Shown here: piece by piece, positions 1 to 6,390 of the stretch
Layout: every line of letters begins with the position of its first letter
Position numbering within the stretch: position 1 is the first letter of the stretch
Assembly (NCBI GenBank): GCA_050330975.1
Contig: JBHJHK010000173.1
Span: forward strand, 1 to 11,552
Length of the DNA stretch: 11,552 nucleotides
Origin: JBHJHK01 sp050330975
GTDB taxonomy: Bacteria; Pseudomonadota; Gammaproteobacteria; Competibacterales; Competibacteraceae
Direction: 5' to 3'
Notes under the pieces: model-generated
The model's database searches: none
What the model was told of the DNA's origin: nothing
The model's input: the letters and a program-made list of their open reading frames with translations, nothing else
Program-made: the position numbers and the translations under genes

Positions 1-150
1 ACCACGATAGAAGTGGACCAGCGGGTCAATGGGGGCAGTTGGCAGCTGCTGGGGAGTTTTGAGCTGGATGCCAACAGCCGGGTGGTACTGAGGGCGGTAC
101 CGTCGGGCAAGGTGGCCGCCGACGCCGTGCGGGTGGTGTCCGTACCCTGA
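1..150 (+). CDS. C-terminal end of a golvesin/xanthan-lyase-type beta-sandwich domain protein (5' partial)
   Basis: The open frame enters from the left edge in frame 1 and ends at TGA 148-150, giving the last 49 residues. They read VDQRVNGGSWQLLGSF, then a short beta-rich stretch, then VAADAVRVVSVP. The pattern VDQ-x-NGG-x-W-x-LG followed by a terminal ADAVR is the signature of the golvesin C-terminal-like domain, a beta-sandwich found at the end of secreted hydrolases, lyases and surface proteins. This part is therefore probably an extracellular carbohydrate- or surface-binding module. The catalytic or main part lies outside the window, so the protein's overall function cannot be stated. The gene converges with the ligase gene at 243-836. 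No U-rich plus-strand terminator follows it within the window. Confidence 0.7.
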   Translation, partial: TTIEVDQRVNGGSWQLLGSFELDANSRVVLRAVPSGKVAADAVRVVSVP

Positions 151-179
151 TTGGCTTATCGGCCCGGGGGTCACAACGC

Positions 180-212
180 AAAAAGCCCACCGCAACTCGG
201 CTTGCGGTGGGA
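180..212 (-). terminator. Rho-independent terminator of the RNA ligase gene
   Basis: A perfect 10-bp inverted repeat (CCCACCGCAA 186-195 and TTGCGGTGGG 202-211) encloses a 6-base loop. On the minus strand the stem is followed by TTTTT, the complement of A180-184. The U-run is only on the minus side, so it terminates the ligase transcript, whose stop codon lies about 30 bases upstream. On the plus strand it would have no U-run. Confidence 0.85.
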
Positions 213-242
213 AAATCCCTCAGGCGCGAAGGATGAGAGCAA

Positions 243-836
243 TCAAAGGTCGGTGGTGTCGGCGGCGGCTACCTTTTCGGGTTCTCGCCGGCGCATGCGT
301 CGCGAGCCCGCCAGGGGGACCAATTGGCCCTCATCCACCACAAACCCCACCCGGCAGTTGGTGCCGTGGATTTTCTCCGTGGCTACCACCGTTTCCTCGG
401 GCTGAAATAGTGTGGGGTAGCTGCGCAAGTTTTCGATGTCGGTGTAAGTGGGAAAGCGTGGATCGTCTGAAGTGGCGTCACCTGCGGTGATCCGCACCGG
501 TGGCTGGAATTTGTAGGCACTAAAATAGTCGGCTACATCCATCCCCAAACTCATACCTGGCTCTGGGGCCATCACCAACCCAAACGAGGGCTCTCCCCGC
601 AACTGTACCCGGTGGACCACCAACACCCGCAGGCCATGGATGTCGGTCTTCTCCGCCAAATACCGGTCCACCCCGAAGGCTTCTGCCACTTCCCGGGGCA
701 AAACCGTGCCCTGCTCGTGAGCCCCTTTTTTGACACACATCTGCCAGCCGCCGATGGTCGCCAGTTCCAGGGTGTTGGCATTGGGGTGGGGCTTAATATC
801 GTCAATGGTGACGACTTGGACTTTAATGGTGCCCAT
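243..836 (-). CDS. Truncated RNA ligase, DRB0094/Rnl5 family (OB domain plus motif I only)
   Basis: The 197-residue product matches the N-terminal half of the Deinococcus DRB0094-type RNA ligases, which seal 3'-OH/5'-phosphate RNA ends through a lysyl-AMP intermediate. Residues 1 to about 115 fit the family's OB-fold: PHPNAN near 16-21, then RGEPSFGLV at 80-88, then a DVADYF turn. Residues 129-160 contain FPTYTDIENLR and EKIHGTN, the nucleotidyltransferase motif I with the adenylated lysine at K155. AGSRRMRRREP follows, where the next conserved strand should be. The family normally runs to about 340 residues with motifs III, IIIa, IV and V. Here the frame ends after a low-complexity tail (EKVAAADTTDL), so these are missing. 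The ATG has GAGGT at 844-848 on the minus strand, 7 bases upstream. An inverted repeat, ATTAAA (859-864) and TTTAAT (870-875), lies just upstream and could be a small operator. The gene is most likely an inactive remnant, or a ligase reduced to RNA and adenylate binding. Family assignment is firm; loss of activity is inferred. Confidence 0.8.
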   Translation of the reverse strand: MGTIKVQVVTIDDIKPHPNANTLELATIGGWQMCVKKGAHEQGTVLPREVAEAFGVDRYLAEKTDIHGLRVLVVHRVQLRGEPSFGLVMAPEPGMSLGMDVADYFSAYKFQPPVRITAGDATSDDPRFPTYTDIENLRSYPTLFQPEETVVATEKIHGTNCRVGFVVDEGQLVPLAGSRRMRRREPEKVAAADTTDL

Positions 837-1180
837 GGCAAATACCTCGCGGTGATCGATTAAAACCTCTTTAATGGCGACAACGCTCCTGGGGTGGCAC
901 CATCACCTCGGCGTCACCGGGAAAACATCGAGCATGAAAAAACCCGCCGCTGGTATCCAGGGCGGGTTTCGAAGGCGTCGGCGGTTGTTCTGCCTAAGCT
1001 TGCGTCACCCCCCCGGTTTGGAGGCAATTACTGATACCTCGTGCTACCTCGGCGCTGGGACTTTGCTTTGGGCGCAACGAGGACACAATGCTCCAAGGGG
1101 CATAAAAATGAGATGGGAGGGTTAAATGTGACCTTTTCATGACGGTTCGCAGAGAAAGCAATCTTTTTCAGGTGGGAAGA
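837..1180. other. Intergenic stretch with no convincing gene
   Basis: This stretch separates the ligase start from the promoter at 1181. It contains the ligase ribosome-binding site, the minus-strand terminator at 935-968, and a 48-codon minus-strand open frame (994-1140) without a recognisable ribosome-binding site or similarity. Plus-strand open frames here run across the terminator and lack ribosome-binding sites. It becomes more AT-rich toward 1100-1210, as expected of a promoter region. Confidence 0.6.
935..968 (-). terminator. Orphan Rho-independent terminator reading on the minus strand
   Basis: AACCCGCC (941-948) pairs with GGCGGGTT (961-968). Inside the stem, after one unpaired G, CTGG (950-953) pairs with CCAG (957-960) around a TAT loop. 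On the minus strand this 12-bp hairpin is followed by a run of six U from A937-942. It therefore serves a transcript coming from the right, but no recognised minus-strand gene lies immediately upstream. It also insulates the ligase gene from read-through. Confidence 0.65.
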
Positions 1181-1209
1181 TTGGCATTAACTATAAAAGC
1201 AACAATAAT
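1181..1209 (+). promoter_or_regulatory. Sigma-70-type promoter of the structured RNA or HugZ leader
   Basis: TTGGCA at 1181-1186 (5 of 6 to the -35 consensus) is separated by exactly 17 bases from AATAAT at 1204-1209 (5 of 6 to the -10 consensus). Transcription would start near 1215-1218. It sits in a locally AT-rich stretch of an otherwise GC-rich window. A second TATAAA at 1192-1197 has no suitably spaced -35. Confidence 0.6.
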
Positions 1210-1215
1210 CCGGGG

Positions 1216-1448
1216 TCAACGAATTTCTATGCGCTTTGGTGCTAGATATCATGGGCCGTTCTGAGGCAGTGCTAAAACCGTCGATCCTCAAGGCGAGGGT
1301 CTAGACCCTGGTATCGTGCTCTTGCTGGAGGCGCAAGGGTTCATCGAACTTTGGGAGCTGCTATAGTACTTGGGCTCGGCGGGGTCCAGTTGCCCCGTTG
1401 TGGCTAACCCAAGATCCTTGGCCCCGCTACCCAAGCGGGGCCTTTTTT
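1216..1448 (+). ncRNA. Candidate structured RNA or attenuator leader
   Basis: The stretch from the promoter to the strong terminator is about 230 bases with no plausible reading frame and a series of complementary segments. GTGCTA (1269-1274) can pair with TAGTAC (1364-1369), closing a junction of three hairpins: CGATCC 1282-1287 with GGTATCG 1310-1316 (inside it the 14-base palindrome AGGGTCTAGACCCT, 1296-1309); CTTGC 1321-1325 with GCAAG 1333-1337; GTTC 1339-1342 with GAAC 1346-1349. A further stem-loop follows: CTTGGG 1369-1374 with CCCAAG 1408-1413, and inside it GCGGGG 1379-1384 with CCCCGT 1393-1398. The terminator comes next. I do not recognise it as 6S, SRP, tmRNA or a known riboswitch. 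It could be an independent small RNA or a regulatory leader of the gene at 1514. Helices were read by eye, and GC-rich DNA forms such pairings easily. Confidence 0.4.
1420..1448 (+). terminator. Strong Rho-independent terminator ahead of the HugZ-like gene
   Basis: GGCCCCGCT (1420-1428) pairs perfectly with AGCGGGGCC (1434-1442) around a 5-base loop, followed by T1443-1448. It reads on the plus strand only. It lies 65 bases before the ATG of the HugZ-like gene, so it either ends a small RNA or attenuates that gene. CCCCGC at 1422-1427 is also complementary to GCGGGG at 1379-1384, which offers an antitermination pairing. Confidence 0.85.
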
Positions 1449-1513
1449 GCTCGACTCAGCCGCTGCCGCTGCTCTGGGTGGCGGCGATGGCGTCGCCGTT
1501 TGAGATTTAGACC

Positions 1514-2284
1514 ATGGTTGAACCCTTCCTCCAACCCGTCGACGCCAAGGCCCGCCGCCTGGCCAAAACCCTGCTGCGCACCGCCCGCTGGGGGGCGTTG
1601 GCCTGCCTCGAGCCCGAGACAGAGATCCCCCTCGCCAGCCGGGTCAGCGTTGCCCCCGCCATGGATGGGGCACCGGTGATGCTCATATCGCAATTATCGA
1701 GCCACTTTGCCGCCCTAGAAGCTGACCCCCGTTGCTCGCTACTGTTGGGGGAGCCGGGGCGGGGCGATCCCCTAGCCCATCCCCGCATCACCATCATCGC
1801 CACGGCAAGACGCCTAGGGGACGACCTAGGGCGCAGCCAGCTCCGCCACCGCTTCCTGAGCCGCCATCCCAAGGCGGCGCTGTACATCGACTTTGCCGAC
1901 TTTGCCCTGTGGCGCTTGGAGCCCCAGCGGGCGGCCCTCAACGGCGGCTTTGGCAAGGCGTTTGCCCTGACCGCCACCGACCTCACGACGGATTTGACGG
2001 CCTGTGGTGAACTCCAGGCCCAGGAGGCGAGCGCCGTCGACCACATGAACGACGACCACCGCGATGCCCTGGCGGCCTACGCCACGGGCTTGTTGAAACA
2101 GCCCCCCGGTGACTGGCGCCTGGCGAGTCTCGACCCCGAGGGTCTAGACCTGGTGCTGGGAGACCGCCTAGCCCGCCTGTGGTTCGAGCCCCCGTTGGCC
2201 AACAGCGCCGAGCTGCGGCCTCGTCTGGTGGACCTGGCCCGCCAAGCCAGGGCGGCGCAAGGGGGGAATCACTCCACCTCTTAG
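1514..2284 (+). CDS. HugZ-family heme-degrading/FMN-binding split-barrel protein with DUF2470 domain
   Basis: The 256-residue protein has two parts. The first (about 1-150) is a pyridoxamine-5'-phosphate-oxidase-like split barrel. It shows the HugZ pattern LASRVSVAPAMDGAPVMLISQLSSHFAALEADPRCSLLL, here broken as SRVSVAPAMDG, then LISQLSSHFAALEADP, then the strand PRITIIATARRL. The second part is a DUF2470 domain with the hallmark HMNDDHRDAL (H177-H182). HugZ proteins bind heme between the barrel and the C-terminal region, and some cleave it to release iron; other members only bind flavin or heme. An in-frame TAG at 1508-1510 fixes ATG 1514 as the first possible start. The ribosome-binding site is weak (GAG near 1502). 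The gene follows the structured RNA and terminator and precedes the ferric iron importer in the same direction, which fits a role in iron supply. Family is certain; heme-oxygenase activity is not. Confidence 0.85.
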   Translation: MVEPFLQPVDAKARRLAKTLLRTARWGALACLEPETEIPLASRVSVAPAMDGAPVMLISQLSSHFAALEADPRCSLLLGEPGRGDPLAHPRITIIATARRLGDDLGRSQLRHRFLSRHPKAALYIDFADFALWRLEPQRAALNGGFGKAFALTATDLTTDLTACGELQAQEASAVDHMNDDHRDALAAYATGLLKQPPGDWRLASLDPEGLDLVLGDRLARLWFEPPLANSAELRPRLVDLARQARAAQGGNHSTS

Positions 2285-2509
2285 GCCACCACGCCCCCGG
2301 CTACTCCCAACCCTACCCCCTGTGTCGGCGGCCTCGCTTGAAGGCCAATGGGCCGCCCTGGAGAATTGGCAACTTGCAATCAACCGTCAGGTGGTGTACT
2401 CATAGTCGCGAATCAATTGCTAGTGCGAATCGCTTGCATTTGCGATTCGCCAATCCGCCGCAGTGATTTCACCCCAGTGATTTCGACGACTCCCAGGAGG
2501 TCTGTACCC
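2285..2509 (+). other. Intergenic region between the HugZ-like gene and futA
   Basis: There is no gene here. GGCGGCC (2327-2333) and GGCCGCC (2351-2357) could form a hairpin behind the HugZ-like gene, but no U-run follows. The second half is AT-richer and carries the GCGAATC/GATTCGC repeats (2408-2450), a 10-base direct repeat CAGTGATTTC (2461-2470, 2475-2484), and the strong Shine-Dalgarno AGGAGGT at 2495-2501. The in-frame extension of futA upstream of 2510 is not protein-like and would run through the operator. Confidence 0.6.
2408..2450 (+). promoter_or_regulatory. Putative operator: repeated GCGAATC with a perfect 9+9 palindrome
   Basis: GCGAATCGC (2425-2433) and GCGATTCGC (2442-2450) are perfect inverted halves around an 8-base AT-rich spacer. 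A further direct copy, GCGAATC (2408-2414), lies 17 bases before the first half. This is the arrangement expected for a dimeric repressor or activator site in the futA upstream region. A Fur-family regulator would be the natural candidate for an iron importer, but the site does not match the classical Fur box, so the regulator is unknown. As RNA it would form a hairpin in the leader. Confidence 0.5.
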
Positions 2510-3529
2510 ATGTTTGAGCGTTTTATCCCCATGGCTCTGTTGTTCGCCCTAGCCGTGGCGCCCACCGTTTGGGCCCAGGGTGAGATGGTCAACGTCTACA
2601 ACTCCCGCCACTACGGCACCGACAAAGAGCTCTATGCCGCCTTCACCGAGGCCACGGGCATCGAGGTCAACGTGGTGGAGGGCAAGCACGACGAGCTCAT
2701 CCAACGCTTGGCCAATGAAGGGGAAAACACCCAAGCCGATTTGCTCATCACCGTCGATGCCGGACGGTTGTCGCTGGCCGCCACCAAAGATTTGCTCCAA
2801 GGGGTGGAGACGGAAACCCTCCAAGGGGCAGTACCCGAGCATTTGCGCCATCCCGAGGGCCTGTGGTACGGCATCTCGATGCGGGCTAGAGTGTTGGTCT
2901 ACGACAAAGAGGACATAGATCCCAGCGACTTGAGCACCTATGAGGCCCTCGCCGACGATCAATACGAAGGCCAAGTGCTGTCGCGCAGCAGCAACAATGT
3001 CTACACCCAGAGCTTGGTGGCCTCCATCCTCGCCGCCAACGGTCCAGAGCAAACCGAAGCGTGGGCCGTGGGCGTGGTGGAAAACTTTGCCCGGCCTCCC
3101 CAGGGTGGTGACACCGACCAGATCCGCGCCGTCGCCGCCGGCCAGGGGGATGTGGCCATCTCCAACACCTACTATGTCGCTAGGCTGTTGAATTCCGACC
3201 AAGCGGAAGACCGGCAAGTGGGTGAGCAAGTGGGAGTGTTCTTCCCCAACCAAGACGATCGCGGCACCCACGTCAACATCAGCGGCGCTGGGGTGACCCG
3301 ATATGCCCCCAACCGCGACAATGCCGTCGAGCTGTTGGAGTACCTGGTCACCGAGGGGCAACGCTACTTCGCCGACGTCAATTTCGAGTACCCTGTCAAT
3401 CCCGAATTTGAACCGCACCCCACCTTGCAAACCTTCGGCGATTTCAAGCAGGATACCCTCAACGCGTCGGTGTACGGCGAAAACAGCGCTGAGGCCGTCA
3501 TGATTATGGATCGCGCCGGCTGGAAATAA
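2510..3529 (+). CDS. futA: Periplasmic ferric-iron-binding protein FutA/FbpA type
   Basis: This 339-residue protein is the substrate-binding component of a FutABC-type Fe3+ ABC importer. A Sec signal peptide spans about residues 1-22 (hydrophobic MALLFALAVAP, cleavage after VWA). The mature part starts with the type-2 periplasmic binding fold, VNVYNSRHYGTD. The iron ligands known in the family are all in place: H34 and Y35 (SRHY), Y165 (RSSNNVY) and the pair Y221-Y222 (SNTYY). The length equals that of typical FutA/IdiA proteins. ATG 2510 is chosen because AGGAGGT ends 8 bases before it and the signal peptide begins there; an in-frame upstream ATG at 2348 would add non-conserved residues and destroy the signal peptide. 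It is the first gene of futABC, 20 bases ahead of futB, and its stop codon lies inside a 13-bp tandem repeat. Confidence 0.93.
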   Translation: MFERFIPMALLFALAVAPTVWAQGEMVNVYNSRHYGTDKELYAAFTEATGIEVNVVEGKHDELIQRLANEGENTQADLLITVDAGRLSLAATKDLLQGVETETLQGAVPEHLRHPEGLWYGISMRARVLVYDKEDIDPSDLSTYEALADDQYEGQVLSRSSNNVYTQSLVASILAANGPEQTEAWAVGVVENFARPPQGGDTDQIRAVAAGQGDVAISNTYYVARLLNSDQAEDRQVGEQVGVFFPNQDDRGTHVNISGAGVTRYAPNRDNAVELLEYLVTEGQRYFADVNFEYPVNPEFEPHPTLQTFGDFKQDTLNASVYGENSAEAVMIMDRAGWK

Positions 3530-3548
3530 ACCTTCGAAATAAACCTTC
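3523..3548 (+). repeat. Perfect 13-bp tandem repeat at the futA/futB junction
   Basis: GAAATAAACCTTC occurs twice back to back (3523-3535 and 3536-3548). The first copy contains the futA stop codon TAA (3527-3529). The second ends one base before the futB ATG, in the place where a Shine-Dalgarno should be; neither copy contains one. Confidence 0.9.
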
Positions 3549-3549
3549 T

Positions 3550-5250
3550 ATGTCCGATGTTGTCTCTCCCCCCCCCACCTGGGGGGGATTAAATTTTTCC
3601 CCCTGGCACAGCGTGCTCATAGCCTCCAAGCGCTTCCTGCCGGCGGTGGTGATCGTCGTCGCCGTGATGGCGCCCTTGGCGGCGGTGTTGAGCTTTGTGG
3701 GAACCTCCACCGACGGCCTATGGCCCCACCTGGTGGAGACTCGCCTGGGGGAATACCTCAGTAACTCCCTGGTGTTATTGCTGGGGGTGGGCGCCTTGAC
3801 TCTGGTGTTCGGCACGGGTTGCGCCTGGCTCGTCACCCTCTACCGCTTTCCCGGCCGCGCCTGGCTCGAATGGGCCCTAGTGCTGCCCCTGGCCATGCCC
3901 GCCTACGTGCTGGCCTACACCTACACGGATTTTTTGCAATTCACAGGTCCCCTGCAGACGGCCCTGCGGGATCTCACTGGCTGGGGCTGGCGGGACTACT
4001 GGTTTCCCAACATTCACTCCCCGGGAGGGGCGGCCTTTGTGTTGGCTGGCGCCCTGTACCCCTATGTCTACGTCACGGCCCGGGCGGCCTTTGTCGCCCA
4101 GTCGGTGTGTGCTTTGGAGGTGAGTCGCACCTTGGGCTGCACCCCGTGGGGCATGTTTTGGCGGGTGGGGTTGCCGTTGGCCCGGCCCGCCATCATCGCC
4201 GGTACCATGTTTGTCCTCATGGAGACCCTGGCGGACTTTGGCGCCGTGTCCTACTTCGAGGTCCACACCTTCACCACCGGGATTTACCGCGCCTGGTATT
4301 CCTACGGCAGCCCAGCGGCGGCGGCCCAGTTGGCGGCAGTGTTGCTTTTGTTCGTCTACAGCTTGTTGCTCGTCGAGCGCTGGAGCGAAGGCCAGCGGCG
4401 CTTTAGCCACACGTCGAGCCGTTATCGAGCCATGATGCGCTTGACCTTGCCTTCCTGGGGGGCTTGGTTGGCCACGGGCTTTTGCCTGTTGCCGGTGACG
4501 GTGGGCTTTGTGCTCCCCGCCATCATCTTGTTATCCATGGTCTGGGACGCCCAAGATGTCCTCTCCTGGGGGCGGTTGTTGACCTTGACCCTCAACACCG
4601 TCACTTTGGGATTCATCACCTGTGCCATCATCATCGCCGTGGGGTTGACGGCGGTGTATGGCATGCGCCGCGACCACCATCCCGCGGGGAAGTTTGCCAT
4701 GCGATTGGCCCTGCTGGGCTACGCCACCCCCGGGGTGGTGATCGCCGTGGGGCTCCTCATCGTACTCGGCGCCCTGGATCGCTGGCTCAACCAAGGCCTG
4801 TTGGAGCCCTTGGGATGGTCGGGGAGCATTTTGTTGTCCGGCACCCTGTTCGCCGTGGTGTACGGCTGTACGGTGCGGTTTTTCGCCGTGGCCTACAGCC
4901 CCCTGGAGGCGGGGTTTCGCAAGATTCGCCCCAGTTTTGAAGACGCCGCCCGGACCCTGGGAGCCAGACCTACGCGATTGTTTCGCGCCATTCACCTGCC
5001 GCTGCTCCGGGGGAGTCTGTTGAGCGCGGTACTGCTGGTGTTGGTGGACGTCATGAAGGAGTTGCCGGCGACGATGATCTTGCGCCCCTTTAACTTCGAT
5101 ACCCTGGCGGTGGAGGCCTATCAACTGGCCACCACCGAACGCCTGGACGGCGCGGCGGGGCCGGCGTTAATCATCGTCCTCGTGGGCCTCATCCCCGTGG
5201 TGGTGCTGTGCCGTGCCATTGCCCGCTCGCGCCCCGGCCACAGTGGATAG
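3550..5250 (+). CDS. futB: Ferric iron ABC transporter permease FutB/FbpB type (fused double permease)
   Basis: The 566-residue membrane protein holds two permease halves with about 12 predicted membrane spans. Each half ends in the cytoplasmic EAA loop that docks onto the ATPase: EVSRTLGCTPWGMFWRVGLP from E190, and EDAARTLGARPTRLFRAIHLP from E464. This duplicated arrangement is standard for FbpB/SfuB/FutB. The first ATG (3550) has no Shine-Dalgarno, and codons 7-13 are a homopolymer-rich hairpin. A start at GTG 3613 would give an N-terminus (VLIASKRFLPAVV) running straight into the first span, so the true start is uncertain. It is co-transcribed with futA upstream and overlaps futC by 38 bases downstream, suggesting translational coupling. 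The substrate is inferred as Fe3+ from FutA. Confidence 0.92.
   Translation: MSDVVSPPPTWGGLNFSPWHSVLIASKRFLPAVVIVVAVMAPLAAVLSFVGTSTDGLWPHLVETRLGEYLSNSLVLLLGVGALTLVFGTGCAWLVTLYRFPGRAWLEWALVLPLAMPAYVLAYTYTDFLQFTGPLQTALRDLTGWGWRDYWFPNIHSPGGAAFVLAGALYPYVYVTARAAFVAQSVCALEVSRTLGCTPWGMFWRVGLPLARPAIIAGTMFVLMETLADFGAVSYFEVHTFTTGIYRAWYSYGSPAAAAQLAAVLLLFVYSLLLVERWSEGQRRFSHTSSRYRAMMRLTLPSWGAWLATGFCLLPVTVGFVLPAIILLSMVWDAQDVLSWGRLLTLTLNTVTLGFITCAIIIAVGLTAVYGMRRDHHPAGKFAMRLALLGYATPGVVIAVGLLIVLGALDRWLNQGLLEPLGWSGSILLSGTLFAVVYGCTVRFFAVAYSPLEAGFRKIRPSFEDAARTLGARPTRLFRAIHLPLLRGSLLSAVLLVLVDVMKELPATMILRPFNFDTLAVEAYQLATTERLDGAAGPALIIVLVGLIPVVVLCRAIARSRPGHSG
3568..3597 (+). promoter_or_regulatory. C9/G7 hairpin with U-rich tail at the start of futB
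   Basis: A run of nine C (3568-3576), the bases ACCT, then seven G (3581-3587) form a GC-only stem, followed by ATTAAATTTTT. It resembles an intrinsic terminator lying 38 bases after the futA stop. It could reduce read-through from futA into futB, which would fit the common need for more binding protein than permease. The homopolymers also sit in the annotated futB frame. Confidence 0.5.
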
Positions 5251-6370
5251 CGAGCCTTTGCCAGCCAACGCCACGGCCCCCCAGAGCCAGGTGGTGGCGG
5301 CCCTGGCCTTTCGCGAAGTGGAACACGCCTTTGGTTCCCACGTCGCCCTGGATCGGGTGTCTTTTCACATTGGCCCCGGGGAAACCCTGTGTCTTTTTGG
5401 CCCGTCGGGGTGTGGCAAGACTACGGCGTTGCGCATCGCCGCAGGCCTTGAGCGCCCTCGCCGCGGCCAAGTGGTCTTGGCCGACCAGGTGGTGTCCGAC
5501 GCCCGGCGCTTTGTGGTCCCCGAAGAGCGGGGGGTGGGGCTTTTGTTCCAGGACTACGCCCTGTTTCCCCACCTCACCATCGAGGACAACGTCGCCTTTG
5601 GCCTCAAGGGGGTGGCGGTTGAAGAGCGGCGGCGGCGGGCTCGGGCTTGGCTGGCTCGGGTGGCCCTGGAGGATCGTCGCCACGCCTATCCCCACATGTT
5701 GTCCGGCGGGGAGCAACAACGGGTGGCCCTGGCCCGGGCCTTGGTGCCAGGCCCCCACCTGCTGCTGCTGGACGAGCCCTTTTCCAACCTGGACACCCAA
5801 CTGCGCCGCCAGGTGCGGGATGAGGTCATGGGCGTCCTCAAGGAGGTGGGGGCCACGGCGTTGATGGTGACCCACGACCCTGAGGAGGCGTTGTACATGG
5901 GGGACCGCTTGGCCCTGATGGAGCGGGGGCGCGTCCTCCAGCAAGGCGATGCCCACACCCTGTATTTTCATCCCCAAACCCGGTCGGTGGCGGCGGCGTT
6001 GGGGGATGTCAATCGCCTGACGGGGCGTGTCCAACGGGGGCAGGTCGCCACGCCCCTGGGGGTTATCGACGCCAAGCACCTCGACGAAGGCTGCCCAGTG
6101 GAAGTCCTGGTGCGCTCCGAGGGTTTGGGGCTGGTGGATGCTGAAGGGTTGGGCGATGCCCTGCCCTTTGGGGCGGCTAAGGGGGTGGTGACCGCCGTGC
6201 GGCCCACGGGCCGTATCAGCAGCGTCCAGGTGGCGGTGCCCGACCCCACCGGAGCTCCCTGTGTCCTACACATCCACGTGTTGGGTATGACCACCTTGAC
6301 CGTCGGTTCCCCCGTGACGGTGACCCTCGATCCCCGCTTGGCGTTTGTCTTTCCCGTGGTCGAGGGGTAA
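5213..6370 (+). CDS. futC: Ferric iron ABC transporter ATP-binding protein FutC/FbpC type
   Basis: The 385-residue protein (with GTG 5213) is the ATPase that drives the FutAB importer. Visible motifs in order are Walker A GPSGCGKTT (63-71), Q-loop Q113 in LLFQDYALFPHL, signature LSGGEQQR (163-170), Walker B LLLLDEP (183-189), D-loop SNLD (191-194) and H-loop H221 in VTHDPEEAL. Residues from about 290 to 385 form the C-terminal TOBE-like beta domain usual in FbpC. The start is uncertain: GTG 5213 overlaps futB by 38 bases and has no clear Shine-Dalgarno. GTG 5243, TTG 5258 or GTG 5291 would shorten a non-conserved leader, since homology begins near residue 31. It closes the futABC operon. No good terminator follows, so read-through into 6469 is possible. 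Confidence 0.93.
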   Translation: MPLPARAPATVDSEPLPANATAPQSQVVAALAFREVEHAFGSHVALDRVSFHIGPGETLCLFGPSGCGKTTALRIAAGLERPRRGQVVLADQVVSDARRFVVPEERGVGLLFQDYALFPHLTIEDNVAFGLKGVAVEERRRRARAWLARVALEDRRHAYPHMLSGGEQQRVALARALVPGPHLLLLDEPFSNLDTQLRRQVRDEVMGVLKEVGATALMVTHDPEEALYMGDRLALMERGRVLQQGDAHTLYFHPQTRSVAAALGDVNRLTGRVQRGQVATPLGVIDAKHLDEGCPVEVLVRSEGLGLVDAEGLGDALPFGAAKGVVTAVRPTGRISSVQVAVPDPTGAPCVLHIHVLGMTTLTVGSPVTVTLDPRLAFVFPVVEG

Positions 6371-6390
6371 ACCGCCCCCACAAATCCCAC

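Noticed and set aside
874..1125. Plus-strand open frame (83 codons) between the ligase and the structured RNA
   Set aside because: It has no ribosome-binding site, reads through the terminator hairpin at 941-968, and its composition is not protein-like.
994..1140. 48-codon minus-strand frame before the orphan terminator
   Set aside because: It is tempting because of the terminator, but it lacks a ribosome-binding site and any recognisable sequence, so it is kept only as a hypothesis in the findings.
1216..1448. The structured stretch as 6S, tmRNA, SRP RNA or RNase P RNA
   Set aside because: None of the conserved core sequences of these RNAs could be recognised, so only a generic structured-RNA call is justified.
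1507..2046. Minus-strand open frame (179 codons) inside the HugZ-like gene
   Set aside because: Arg/Ala-rich shadow of a gene whose split-barrel and DUF2470 motifs are clear on the plus strand.
2549..3430. Long minus-strand open frame (293 codons) opposite futA
   Set aside because: It lies wholly antisense to futA, whose signal peptide, ligands and length are all correct. Long antisense frames are expected in GC-rich coding DNA.
5189..6079. Minus-strand open frame (296 codons) opposite futC
   Set aside because: Antisense to an ABC ATPase with every motif intact; its translation is Gly/Gln/His-rich without domain features.
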